Origin: Piezodorus guildinii
Taxonomy: Eukaryota; Arthropoda; Insecta; Hemiptera; Pentatomidae
NCBI GenBank assembly: GCA_023052935.1
Contig: CM041292.1
Coordinates: 172,236,900-172,300,899, forward strand
Reading direction: 5' to 3'
DNA: 64,000 bases
Positions 35,790 through 46,760 of the stretch are shown in pieces (the stretch's first letter is position 1; every line of letters begins with the position of its first letter). The notes beneath the pieces were generated by a model. That model saw only the letters and a program-made list of their open reading frames with translations. It was not told the origin of the DNA and did not search any database. Made by a program: the position numbers and the translations under genes.

Positions 35790-35945
35790 AACAAACCTTT
35801 GTAATCGACCAAAAAAAAAAAAATTTACTCCCTTCAAAATTCGAGGGCTTACGTTTTAAGATGCGTAGAACTCGAATAACGAAAACAAAAAAAAAATCCG
35901 TTTGTCCGCCGTCTGGAAACTGGACCAATTTTAAAAAAAAAGGAT
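35790..35945 (-). repeat. Dispersed repeat family Z, minus copy
   Basis: Complement of the family Z module: caaacctttgtaatcgacca, gagggcttacgttttaagat, actcgaataacgaaa, then cgtttgtccgccgtct and ctggaccaattt. The same string of modules occurs in plus orientation at 52,010-52,225. Confidence 0.7.
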
Positions 35946-35949
35946 TAGT

Positions 35950-38900
35950 ATATTCGAGTCACAAATTATAAAAGATATAATTCCACCAAAATCTGTTATT
36001 ATTGAAGATGGAGAAAAATCGATAAGACTTTTGAGTTCAAAACAACGCGATGAACGAAGAGAAGAAAAAATAAATCTTAAATGTCAAGCCACACCTTTTA
36101 AGAGATGTGAATCCCTGATAACCTGGTTATTATTGATGTAAGGTGTCTAAATTGATGTAAGGTCTATAGAAAAATGTAAGGTGTTCTGGAAAAACGAAAT
36201 TTTATTTAAATTATTTTAATGAAAATCTAAATAAAATAAAATAATAGGAAGTAGTAACGCAGGCTAGTATAAATGTTTTTGGTTTATTATTTTCAATGAT
36301 AAAATTTGAGGGCTTACATTTCAAGATAAGATACTACTAATAAATACCATACTTTTACTGTTTGCACCATTTAATTGCATTTGATAGAGAAGAATGATTG
36401 GAATCGGTTAAGAACTAGCAGAGATATAGCGTTTAGAAATTAGCATTGGTGACATATCACCAAATAGCATACTATTTTCCTTTGAATTATTTGTTGCTCT
36501 TCATATTACTTAATTGCCTATCTACAGCTTTATAAACAGTTATACCTCAATATTGTTATTTGGAATAAACCATTGTGTGATAATTGGCAGCGTTTTTTGA
36601 TACTGTAACAAGTTTCTTGGAGAGTTGAAACTAGAGAACATATCCTTAGTGAATAATTAAATCTTATGTTGAGGGCATGTGTTCCCAGTGAGAAACTGCT
36701 AAAGTTGCTAATAAAGGAAACTAGAATGGCCTGCGTGAATATACAGCCGAGGCCCGCATAATGTCACTTTATAGATGGCGATAAACTGTCTCTCAACTTC
36801 TGGTTGAGATTTAGACGACTTTCAAAACATACATAAGGGCATAAGTTAAATATTTCAACTCTAAGTATACAAAAAAAGACAACAGCTCCAGCAGGAAATA
36901 ATATTTAAAAATGTTTAGATCAATTCCACTTATTAATGTTGTATATAGGTTCATGAAATGAGATCACTTTTCCATAAAATAAGGAGTCATTAAACATTCA
37001 AAATAAAGCTTAAAAAATACATTCAACTTTAAGACTAATCCTACTATAAAGCTAATTAAATGTTATATCTAAATAATAATAACAAAAATAATAAATTGAT
37101 TTGTAAAAAGACAAAATAACGAGTTTTATATATTTATTCGACATTTTTACCTTTTAAATGATAAAAAAGTAGATAGTTTATATTAAGTGACCCCACAAAA
37201 ATATGCCAAATCACTTCCAGCAAAAAAAAAATTGTAGCATTAACAAAAATGTAATTAATTTTGAGGAGAGTAGACCCTACTAAAAGAGAGAATGTTCGTA
37301 ATCTTATTAGATAAATATGTTTATAACTTAAATATTATTATTTTTCAAAATATAGTTATAACCATTTAATGATAAGTCCAGTAATTCTCGTTTTAAAAAT
37401 AGCTTCCGAGTTCTAATAATGGTCATCATCCTTACTTTTTTTAAATCTAAAAAAAAAATCACTTGTTTAAATACTTTACATTCGTCAAAAGTGTTTGAGA
37501 ATCACAATTAACAATACATACGGAGGAAGATGTAGATACATAAATAAAACGTTGAATTTTCGAAAAACTAGAGCAAAGCAATCCTGTGGTATGAATAATT
37601 TGCTTCACTTGTTCCAGACATTTCCAAACTCAGAACTAATGACTGTCTCACCTTCTCATAGTGACAATAATCCATATGAAAAAGTAATAAGTTCGTTTAT
37701 ACCAGGAACGAAAAATCTCCTGAATTATGTATTAGTGTATTTTTTATTTAATTTTTTTCATCTTTATTTGTATATAATACATCTACAGCACAGTATTAAA
37801 ACATTGATAGGAAATCCATTAGGTACAATGCGCTACTTTTTGCTAAAATTTATATTGTACATCAATTGTTTTTATTGTTGGTCAAAATTAGAAAAACCCA
37901 ACTAAGAAAAGTAAACAAAAAAAAAATTAAATAAACCGATAAAAATAAATAACTAAACAAAATTATAGTTATTAAAATCATATGACAGGATTTAGTAATT
38001 TAGGATTTTATAACAGTATATGTTTAGTTCTCTTATGTCTATATTTAGGGGTTGATAGTTTAGTATAATTACCAATTTGTTTTATAAGGGTATCGTCAGT
38101 CGGTCGGCATTTTGAGATATATGATTGTGTTTATTAGAGTATTAAAATATACATAAAATTTTAACATCCCTTATGTCTTTCTTTATCACCTAAATTAATT
38201 GATACAAATCAATTTTAAGAATAATGAACTGAGAGATTGAAATATTTCAGACAAGAGATATTTCATCAAGAGACAAGAGAAGAAAACCTCCTAAATAATA
38301 ATATTTTTATCATAAATAAACATTTATATAAACCAGTTTTATTTTTTTTACTCTTTATTCTATATAAAAAAAATATAGCTATCGAATTCTGTTTTATATA
38401 TTTTCATTTATTTAATGAAATAATTTAAATTATTTATTGTTAATCAACTACTTATACTTGAAGACAAATAATAATTTTACATTATTAAAAATTCAGAACA
38501 GAAGATTTAACCATCCGAATATCTGAAAATAAACACGATCTTCTTTAGTGCATAAATTTTTTCGTTAGGTCAGATAAAAACAATAATAATAAACAAACTA
38601 TTATTGTACATATCGATAATGAAAAAAAAAAAAAAATAACAATGTTAGTTTATGGACTAAAAATTTTCCGTTTGTATTAACAATTAACTCATTATTCGGT
38701 ACGTAATATATTTTTTTGAATATTGCGTATTGTATGAAAGAAATATAACTAGTACAATAATGCACGGTGGCAACACTGAATCATCCCTCATCACAACATT
38801 TTAAATAACATTTTTTCATTAGTTTATGGCCTTATAACCTTGGCTTTCCAGTGGTTTATTATAATTCTATATCATCACTCACTCATATTATTTATTTTTG

Positions 38901-39570
38901 GCAGTATAATAAGGAAGTATGTAATTATCAAATATGTTTTGAACTTTTACTTATTCTTTCTGTGAATTCAACAAATGTAATTATATTATTAACTACAAGT
39001 AAACAATATTTAACTATAAAGACTGATAAGCAAATAACTTTTATTTTGGTCTTTTACCTTTTTCAAAATTAAAAAAATTCTATTAAGTGAGATCAGGCAC
39101 GATTTTTCTTCTCATATATAGCAAGGTCAGAAAATTGTAATTCCAACTATTTGCTGGATAAGATATCGTTATTCTAATAAAATGGGAGTTTCTGACAATT
39201 TTTATTTCAAATTGATTTGGCTACAAGAAGAAATATTATGAAAAAACGTAATTTAATTGAGAACCTACGAGAACCGAAACGATGCAATTATAGTTGTTAA
39301 AACAGTCAAAAAATTAATTATTAGTTTGAAACTATTGATCAAAATAATATCAGTGATTCAATACGAGCTAAATGAACCAATAAAAATGCACAAAATGAAT
39401 AAAACAATAAACTAAGGATGATATATTACGGGATTAGGTGCTTCTGCCGTATAGTAAGAAATATAGTACCTTTTGAAATGAAATGAAATGCGAATTTAGT
39501 GCCTTTCGGAGTGAATAGTTTTTCAAATACGTTTTTAAAGAATTTCTATGTTTTTTAGATAAAATCTGAT
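35950..39570. other. AT-rich interval left of the palindromic element
   Basis: No gene is supported. Short direct repeats ttgatgtaaggt occur near 36,134-36,175. A diverged copy of the 429 bp unit module is at about 38,735-38,870. The open frame 37,495-37,905 (136 codons) shows no domain and has a hydrophobic, AT-driven composition in its second half. Confidence 0.4.
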
Positions 39571-39576
39571 GACGGA
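39571..39576. repeat. Target-site duplication, left (gacgga)
   Basis: The six bases gacgga immediately before the element's first AG are repeated exactly at 49,914-49,919 after its last CT. Six-base duplications are characteristic of Polinton/Maverick integration. Confidence 0.88.
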
Positions 39577-39929
39577 AGTAGTAGATGTAAAATGCCGGTT
39601 CTGGCGCAGGGCTTCGGTGCCGAGCTGGCCCACTTTTTTGTGGAGCCAATCAGATTCCAGCATTTGGTCACGTGACCTATGGCGGGAGATTTGAACTTCA
39701 ACCACGACCTAACCTTTATTGAACGACCGTTCGCGATCGATCTGTCGTTCATGATCTATCTAATCCAACCTAACCTCATATTGTTAATTTTATTTATCGA
39801 TTAAATATTCGATTTCTTTTAAAATATAAACAAAGGAACCTTCTTATCACTATACAATACTAAATACATAATATATATACAACTCTGATAGTAGATAAGA
39901 GTTGGGCGAGCTGGCACACCGATTCCTCC

Positions 39930-40165
39930 ATCCCCTCCCCAACCACTCTTAACCACCTATGACGTCATCACGACCTAACCTTAACTACAATGGTTCACGC
40001 CAACAACCCAACCTAAACCACTAGGCCACGCCCATTTTTGGCTAGGTGGCCCCCAACGACATAACCTAAACCATTAAGCCACGCCCCTTTTCAGTCACCT
40101 GGCCCACAAAGATATAACCTTAACCATTCAGCTACCCACTTTTCAGTCACGTGACCCCCCTCTAC
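39930..40165 (+). repeat. Subterminal ~59 bp tandem repeats of the element
   Basis: About three imperfect units built of acctaaaccattaagccacgcc-like text, then ttttcagtcac(c/g)tg and gcccac. The last unit ends in agtcacgtgac. They are mirrored at 49,070-49,310 in the right arm. Such iterated subterminal motifs may bind replication or packaging factors; that role is inference. Confidence 0.75.
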
Positions 40166-40234
40166 ATTAACCAACCAATCACAGCGCTCCATTTGAGGGT
40201 TCCTCTCGGCTAGGTCCGATGGTCTAATTGTAAA

Positions 40235-40660
40235 GTTTACTTTTATGAAACCTCCCTCACTGATTCATAACCTTCTCAATGTTTACATTGTCTGAAACCT
40301 CCCTTACTGTTACATAACCTTCTCAATGTTTTCATTTTCTGAAACCTTTCTTATTCTCACATGGCCTTCCTATTGTTAACATTTTTTAAATCTCTTTATT
40401 TACTTTTATTTTATTTCTTTTACCGATGGTAAAATTGTTGTTTACTTTCATGAAACCTCCCTAACTGTTACATAACCTTCCCAATGTTTACATTTTCCAC
40501 ATCCTTCCTATTGCTTACATTTTCATCAACGTTCCTATTGTTTACATTTTATGAAACCTTCCTAACTGTTACATGACCTTCCTAATGTTCACATTTATTT
40601 TAAACTTTTTAATGTTTACATCTTCTAAATTTCTTTATTTACTTTTATTTTCTATTCACA
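40235..40660 (+). repeat. Subterminal ~45 bp minisatellite of the element
   Basis: About eight degenerate units of tgaaacctccctaactgtta followed by cataaccttcccaatgttta and cattt. Mirrored at 48,570-49,010. Unit length and spacing vary. Confidence 0.8.
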
Positions 40661-42476
40661 TAGTCGTAGTGCACACTCACCTTCTAAAGAATCCGCAAGA
40701 GCGCAGCACCCACTCTACTTCGTAATGTGTCCACCAGAGTGCATCTCTCCGGAATTTTTTATGTTATCTTTCCAATAATATTTTATACTTTTTTTAAGTA
40801 AGTTTTTCCAGCCGCCATTTTGTTTTGAGGAAGCAACCATTGCAATAATTTAAACAGGTATGAACATGTACAAACAGGGTTGAATCGTGTTTAAGCATGT
40901 TGATAAGTGAATAGGGTTCCTTAAGCTTAAACGTAAACATGGACTTTGAACCTTCTTGGTGGCTTAAATATAAACATCGTAATAGTGCTTCCTAATCCTA
41001 TACAGCATTGAACTCTGATCCTTAATCCTACATTTTAAGTTGCGATAAAAAGATCCTTAAGCTTTTAAACTTTGAACGATTAACCTCTTAAGTATCAATA
41101 TTGATAATGCGCTTCTTAGAATTATGGGCCGTCAATGGTTAATCCCTAATAACTTAATCGTAAACAAGCTCAATTTAAGACGTAAACATTAACTTTGTGA
41201 TGAGAATTTCTTAGTGTATAAATAAACAATAATATAAAACTTTTACCTACTTCGGACGGAAATTTATTTTGTTTAAACATAATACTTTCAGCATTTTTAA
41301 TTGTTTTCTCACCTTATCACTCCATATTGTACCATTTCCAGGCATTATTTACTAATAATTAACTGTTTTGCTATGGAAATGCAATTTTGCGATGTCTTCG
41401 GGACCGTTCGGCTATTCCCGGTCATCTTCGGTCTTCTACCTAACTTCGCTATAATCCGGAGTTATATCTAAAGAAATAAACAATGATAACGTTAATTCCA
41501 TCGAAACAACTTCCTTATCTTCTCTGCATCTCTTGATAAAGTATAAACAATATTATATTCTAGTAAAATAATATAGTACATCGTAAACATTTTGTTCATT
41601 TTCGTGAAAAGTATTATTAGTAAACAAAGTGTTGTACTTTTTTTAGTTCGGCGTTAAGCCTTAAGCCTCTTCACCACGTCAAGGTAAAGGTACATCGAAG
41701 AGGTTTTTATTTAATTTACAACGTGATTTTTACAATAAAAATGTGTACAAATTAAACGAAAAAATAAAGTTTATTGAATATCAGAATTCATAAAATATAA
41801 TTTCTAACACAATCAAGAATTAAATTAAATTTATGCTTATGGCGAATAAAATCATCTCTTTTTTTGGTTATGTATAATCACATTGAAATTTAATTTTTCA
41901 CCTGATGGCATAAACGAAATATTTGCTGTTGAGATGGTCGGCAAGGTGCGGTAATGACTATTTAATCTTCAATAAATTAACAACACCATATACTTTATCA
42001 TTTTTTTTCTTTATGTATTTGAAAGAGAAATATGAGCATCGAAATTATTCTGCAGGGTTATTCTATTCACCTCACATTCACTCACACATTCAGGTTTAGA
42101 GGCTGTTAGACCATGCCATTGACCTTCATTCAGGGTTTATAGGTGTTCAAACCGTGACAGTGACCCCTTTCATTCATGGTGAATAGATTTAAACAAATTT
42201 TTATTTACCCATACAGACAAAACCTTTGTTTGATACTCTGTACATTTCTCTTTCGAGACATTATGATAAATGCAATGGCTGCCTTGCTGAGATGGCTTTA
42301 TTAATTTAAAGACCACCAAAATATTCCAAATTCATTAGTGAACAAACATATTGCCACACCATGAACCATCATTTTTATTATTTGTTACCTTAGTTTTTTT
42401 GTTTGTTTTTTCAGCCCAAAGACAAAAATGGTAAATTCGCTTTTTGTGTCTTATTATTTCAAAAAAACTCCTTATA

Positions 42477-45380
42477 TTATTTCAATTCATTTAAGTTATA
42501 ATGACCATAGGCCAAAGTATTGATTCCGTCTACTAGTATGTGTCTTTTATCATCAAAAGGAGACAGAGAAACCTTATTTATTTCGGAACTAAAAATATTA
42601 TGCAGCTTAGATTGTATCATCCTCATTGGCGTATGCATAATTTCCTTTTTAAATAATACATTTTCATAATCCTCAAAACTAATATATTGTTTTAATGAGG
42701 CTGTTTTTACGCCTTTAGCTCGCTTTTTTACATCGTTTTCTGTCATAACAGCGTACATTTTCGCTCTTAATCCCACATATTTTAAAATTATTTTTGAATT
42801 GAGCTCATCTTTAAACTTTCCTAACTTCTTTTTATTTTTATTGGAATAACATAAATGTGTTTCAGGATAGTCTGAGAAATCAAAATATTGATTCATTTTT
42901 TTCATATCTTCATAGACATCATCTGTTAAGACTCTATAGATAAAGGAATCTGTATTGGTATACATCATCTTCAAGTTTTTTCCAGTATATGTTTTCATCA
43001 TTATGTCATAATGAAATTGATACATTACAGTTTTTGATAAGTCTAAAATGCACATTCCTATGTATATAGGTTTATTAAACAAGACTTTCGATTTTCCCAT
43101 GTGAACAGCCACTATATTCTCATTGTAGATTGTACGGTCAATGAAATTTGGTTTAGCAACAAGTTTCATCAACTTTTTACTGTCAGTTACTAGTTGAATA
43201 TTCTGGCGGTTCCGGATATTTTCCATCGTTTTGCCGAAGACTGCATTGTTAAGCAACTTATAAAAATCTTTTTCAAAATCATTGGATGCTCCTTTCCTTA
43301 GCTCTGTATTGTATTCTATATACGATCGTAACCATGGTGCTTGTTTAAACTTTAGAACACGGTGAATTTTTTCCAAATTTAGCCCATGCTGTAGAGCTTG
43401 AATCAAATTCTTATAATGTAAGACGTAGCGATATCTTTTTCCAAAATGTGTTATTAATTTTTTCGAATTAGATTTTTCTCCTGGTGGTATCATCGCTTCA
43501 GGTAAGAACGGTAAATCATCATGGAAATGGTGAAGTTCTTGAGGATAACTGATGTCAATTTCAAATATGTAACCAATTTCGTCATCATCCTTAAGCTCGG
43601 ATATGATTATACGTTCCGGATTTTTAACCCATTCAAATCCTCCGTATGGTAAATTCATGCTCATCGCTTGTCCATAAAGATTATTAGCATCTAAATAAAC
43701 TATATAACTGGATTCTTCGTTTGGATTAAAATTACTCATGTACTTATTATTCGCTTCTGCATACCTGTGGGATACCTGGCACAAACCTCCTCGAATACCA
43801 TGTTCTATCATTAGAATCATATCATAATCCTGTAAGAGCTCTATATTCATTTTTGTATATTTTAACATAGCGTCGAAGGTCAAACCAGGAACGGTAAAAT
43901 AATGAGCTGGATCAAGTTTATGGGTCTTCATCATGACGTTTCGGAAAGATTCGAAGACGTCACAAAGTAGTAGAACATCACTTTTAACGTAAAAATCAGC
44001 ATATTCACCCAAAGATTTACATTTAAAGTGTTCCCATATGTTTTGAGCATGTCTATAATCTTCTGCGCTGATATCGCTCTCATTCAATTTATTGTAAAAA
44101 GCTTCAATTGGTGGTAACTCTGTTTCATTTAACTTTTCTTCATTATCTAAATAATCGTATGGAAACACACCTTTTCTGGTAACCAATGCTAATTGCTCAT
44201 CTCTATAATATTTCGATGTTTCCTTGAATTTATCCAAAGAAAGAGATTTTACAAGATAGTCCAGGCTTCTCGGCATGAATCTGTAAGAATCTATAAACCT
44301 CAGTTTCAGTTTTCCAACATGCTTTGTAAAAGATATGTATTTTTCTTCACTATTCGGTATTACCTCAACTTCTCCAGGGGTATTTCCCAACTCTCTAACT
44401 ATAAAATGTGCGTCATAATTGCTCAAATTGTGCATTATGACGGGTAAAAACGAGGGATTAACGCGTTTTAAATTACAATTATTACAAGAAGCTCCTAAGT
44501 AGGTTCCAGTTAGATGGCAGTGGTCTCTAACTTTTATGTTGTTTTCTTTAAATTCGTCTTGACACATGTAGCATGTTTTAGCTTCAATCCAATCTCCCTC
44601 TTCCTGAGATGAGATCCGCATCGGTTTATTTACTTTGTAAATTTCTTGATTTTTTTTAGCAATATTTGTAATACACTCCATGAAGTGAGAAGCGGCATTG
44701 GTTCCCCTATAAACGTAGGGTTGGTTTATTGGAACATCAACTCCTTCGATTCCTTTAACATATACACAAAATGATATCGGATCGTGCCTCTGATATTTAG
44801 TCGTGTTCTTTGAAAATTCGCTTATAGGAACTAATATCGATTCAAAGTCGGCATAGATCACAAACGGTACTTTGCTTTGTCGCTCCACATTTGAGAATCT
44901 GATAAAGTGATCTTTTATCGGTAGTTCTATTCTTACTGGTTTATTTTCTGAGCAATATATCTTATGTTCTTCAAGTTTCCTACAAACTTCTTTTCCAGAA
45001 ACGAGGTTGAAGTGTGTAAAACAGCGTTTACATATTGTTAATTTATGTTCATGCTGACTGATTTGATTCATGACCAACCTTTCAAAATTCTTTATGTAAA
45101 CATAATGGGAAGTTTCATCATTAGACACGAGTAAAAGATCGCGGTGGTCTTTCAATTCTGTTTTACAGACTTTTAGAGGGTATATCTTATCTTTTTCATC
45201 GAGCCCATAGACATTGATGGAGATGTTATTTACCTTTTCAAAATTTCTTATCTCACTCAGCGAAGTTGGAAATGAAACGCAAGTAAAGTCATACACATGT
45301 TCTAAATTTTTATACTTAGTAACGCGTTGTGCATCCTTTTTCACAAATTTTGATAAAATTGAATACTTAAAACAGTACAT
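42477..45380 (-). CDS. polB: Family B DNA polymerase, protein-primed (Polinton) type, N-terminally truncated
   Basis: 967 codons, uninterrupted. In order: a zinc-knuckle-like C117-C120-H139-C143; exonuclease motif I YADFE (176-180); an endonuclease-VII-like knuckle C270-C273...DHCH (286-289)...C299-C302, usual in Polinton-type polymerases; Exo II with N321/D323; Exo III YVKSD (464-468); polymerase motif A LDANNLYG (563-570); motif B KLLNNAVFGK (708-717); motif C YTNTDS (807-812), where the usual first Asp is Asn809; and a KMY motif (874-876). The start codon lies only 3 bases from the palindrome junction (45,383/45,384). The protein begins YCFKYSIL, which in relatives is internal, so the native N-terminus has been lost. 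Codons 511-967 are inside the left arm. The open frame suggests youth or recent selection, but the native 5' end is missing and activity is doubtful. Confidence 0.9.
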   Translation of the reverse strand: MYCFKYSILSKFVKKDAQRVTKYKNLEHVYDFTCVSFPTSLSEIRNFEKVNNISINVYGLDEKDKIYPLKVCKTELKDHRDLLLVSNDETSHYVYIKNFERLVMNQISQHEHKLTICKRCFTHFNLVSGKEVCRKLEEHKIYCSENKPVRIELPIKDHFIRFSNVERQSKVPFVIYADFESILVPISEFSKNTTKYQRHDPISFCVYVKGIEGVDVPINQPYVYRGTNAASHFMECITNIAKKNQEIYKVNKPMRISSQEEGDWIEAKTCYMCQDEFKENNIKVRDHCHLTGTYLGASCNNCNLKRVNPSFLPVIMHNLSNYDAHFIVRELGNTPGEVEVIPNSEEKYISFTKHVGKLKLRFIDSYRFMPRSLDYLVKSLSLDKFKETSKYYRDEQLALVTRKGVFPYDYLDNEEKLNETELPPIEAFYNKLNESDISAEDYRHAQNIWEHFKCKSLGEYADFYVKSDVLLLCDVFESFRNVMMKTHKLDPAHYFTVPGLTFDAMLKYTKMNIELLQDYDMILMIEHGIRGGLCQVSHRYAEANNKYMSNFNPNEESSYIVYLDANNLYGQAMSMNLPYGGFEWVKNPERIIISELKDDDEIGYIFEIDISYPQELHHFHDDLPFLPEAMIPPGEKSNSKKLITHFGKRYRYVLHYKNLIQALQHGLNLEKIHRVLKFKQAPWLRSYIEYNTELRKGASNDFEKDFYKLLNNAVFGKTMENIRNRQNIQLVTDSKKLMKLVAKPNFIDRTIYNENIVAVHMGKSKVLFNKPIYIGMCILDLSKTVMYQFHYDIMMKTYTGKNLKMMYTNTDSFIYRVLTDDVYEDMKKMNQYFDFSDYPETHLCYSNKNKKKLGKFKDELNSKIILKYVGLRAKMYAVMTENDVKKRAKGVKTASLKQYISFEDYENVLFKKEIMHTPMRMIQSKLHNIFSSEINKVSLSPFDDKRHILVDGINTLAYGHYNLNELK

Positions 45381-45383
45381 ATC
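43854..45383. other. Unique spacer of the palindrome
   Basis: 1,530 bp found once in the element, containing codons 1-509 of the polymerase (exonuclease domain and knuckles). The right junction aaa-ATG of the inverted copy matches an internal Met codon (511) of polB, not a natural gene start. Confidence 0.88.
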
Positions 45384-45386
45384 AAA

Positions 45387-46760
45387 ATGAATATAGAGCT
45401 CTTACAGGATTATGATATGATTCTAATGATAGAACATGGTATTCGAGGAGGTTTGTGCCAGGTATCCCACAGGTATGCAGAAGCGAATAATAAGTACATG
45501 AGTAATTTTAATCCAAACGAAGAATCCAGTTATATAGTTTATTTAGATGCTAATAATCTTTATGGACAAGCGATGAGCATGAATTTACCATACGGAGGAT
45601 TTGAATGGGTTAAAAATCCGGAACGTATAATCATATCCGAGCTTAAGGATGATGACGAAATTGGTTACATATTTGAAATTGACATCAGTTATCCTCAAGA
45701 ACTTCACCATTTCCATGATGATTTACCGTTCTTACCTGAAGCGATGATACCACCAGGAGAAAAATCTAATTCGAAAAAATTAATAACACATTTTGGAAAA
45801 AGATATCGCTACGTCTTACATTATAAGAATTTGATTCAAGCTCTACAGCATGGGCTAAATTTGGAAAAAATTCACCGTGTTCTAAAGTTTAAACAAGCAC
45901 CATGGTTACGATCGTATATAGAATACAATACAGAGCTAAGGAAAGGAGCATCCAATGATTTTGAAAAAGATTTTTATAAGTTGCTTAACAATGCAGTCTT
46001 CGGCAAAACGATGGAAAATATCCGGAACCGCCAGAATATTCAACTAGTAACTGACAGTAAAAAGTTGATGAAACTTGTTGCTAAACCAAATTTCATTGAC
46101 CGTACAATCTACAATGAGAATATAGTGGCTGTTCACATGGGAAAATCGAAAGTCTTGTTTAATAAACCTATATACATAGGAATGTGCATTTTAGACTTAT
46201 CAAAAACTGTAATGTATCAATTTCATTATGACATAATGATGAAAACATATACTGGAAAAAACTTGAAGATGATGTATACCAATACAGATTCCTTTATCTA
46301 TAGAGTCTTAACAGATGATGTCTATGAAGATATGAAAAAAATGAATCAATATTTTGATTTCTCAGACTATCCTGAAACACATTTATGTTATTCCAATAAA
46401 AATAAAAAGAAGTTAGGAAAGTTTAAAGATGAGCTCAATTCAAAAATAATTTTAAAATATGTGGGATTAAGAGCGAAAATGTACGCTGTTATGACAGAAA
46501 ACGATGTAAAAAAGCGAGCTAAAGGCGTAAAAACAGCCTCATTAAAACAATATATTAGTTTTGAGGATTATGAAAATGTATTATTTAAAAAGGAAATTAT
46601 GCATACGCCAATGAGGATGATACAATCTAAGCTGCATAATATTTTTAGTTCCGAAATAAATAAGGTTTCTCTGTCTCCTTTTGATGATAAAAGACACATA
46701 CTAGTAGACGGAATCAATACTTTGGCCTATGGTCATTATAACTTAAATGAATTGAAATAA
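45387..46760 (+). pseudogene. polB: Inverted C-terminal copy of the polymerase (palm/thumb)
   Basis: 457 codons, identical in protein sequence to codons 511-967 of the minus-strand gene as far as I compared. It contains motifs A, B, C (again with Asn in YTNTDS) and KMY, but no exonuclease domain. The frame opens at an internal Met directly at the fold junction. It is a by-product of the palindrome rather than an independent gene. Identity of both copies, including the Asn change, means that duplication came after the change or that the arms are homogenised. Confidence 0.9.

Larger units (their letters stand above)
39577..43853 (+). repeat. Left arm of the giant inverted repeat
   Basis: The outer 2.9 kb is non-coding and the inner 1.38 kb is the 3' part of polB (codons 511-967, minus strand). 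Reading inward: 12 bp palindrome ggtcacgtgacc at 39,666-39,677, gacctaacc words, CRE-like tgacgtca at 39,960-39,967, subterminal repeats (see separate entries), and a ~60 bp direct repeat around 42,080-42,180 (cattcagg(t/g)tt...). Its counterpart is the right arm read backwards. Confidence 0.9.

Noticed and set aside
37495..37905. 136-codon open frame as a gene
   Set aside because: AT-driven hydrophobic composition, no domain, no splice or promoter context, no resemblance to known families.
39700..39775. Telomere-like repeats (cctaacc words) at the element ends
   Set aside because: Only scattered gacctaacc/aacctaacc words occur, never a tandem CCTAA run.
45387..46760. Second independent polymerase gene
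   Set aside because: It is the inverted C-terminal copy opening at an internal Met at the fold junction, without exonuclease or knuckle domains.
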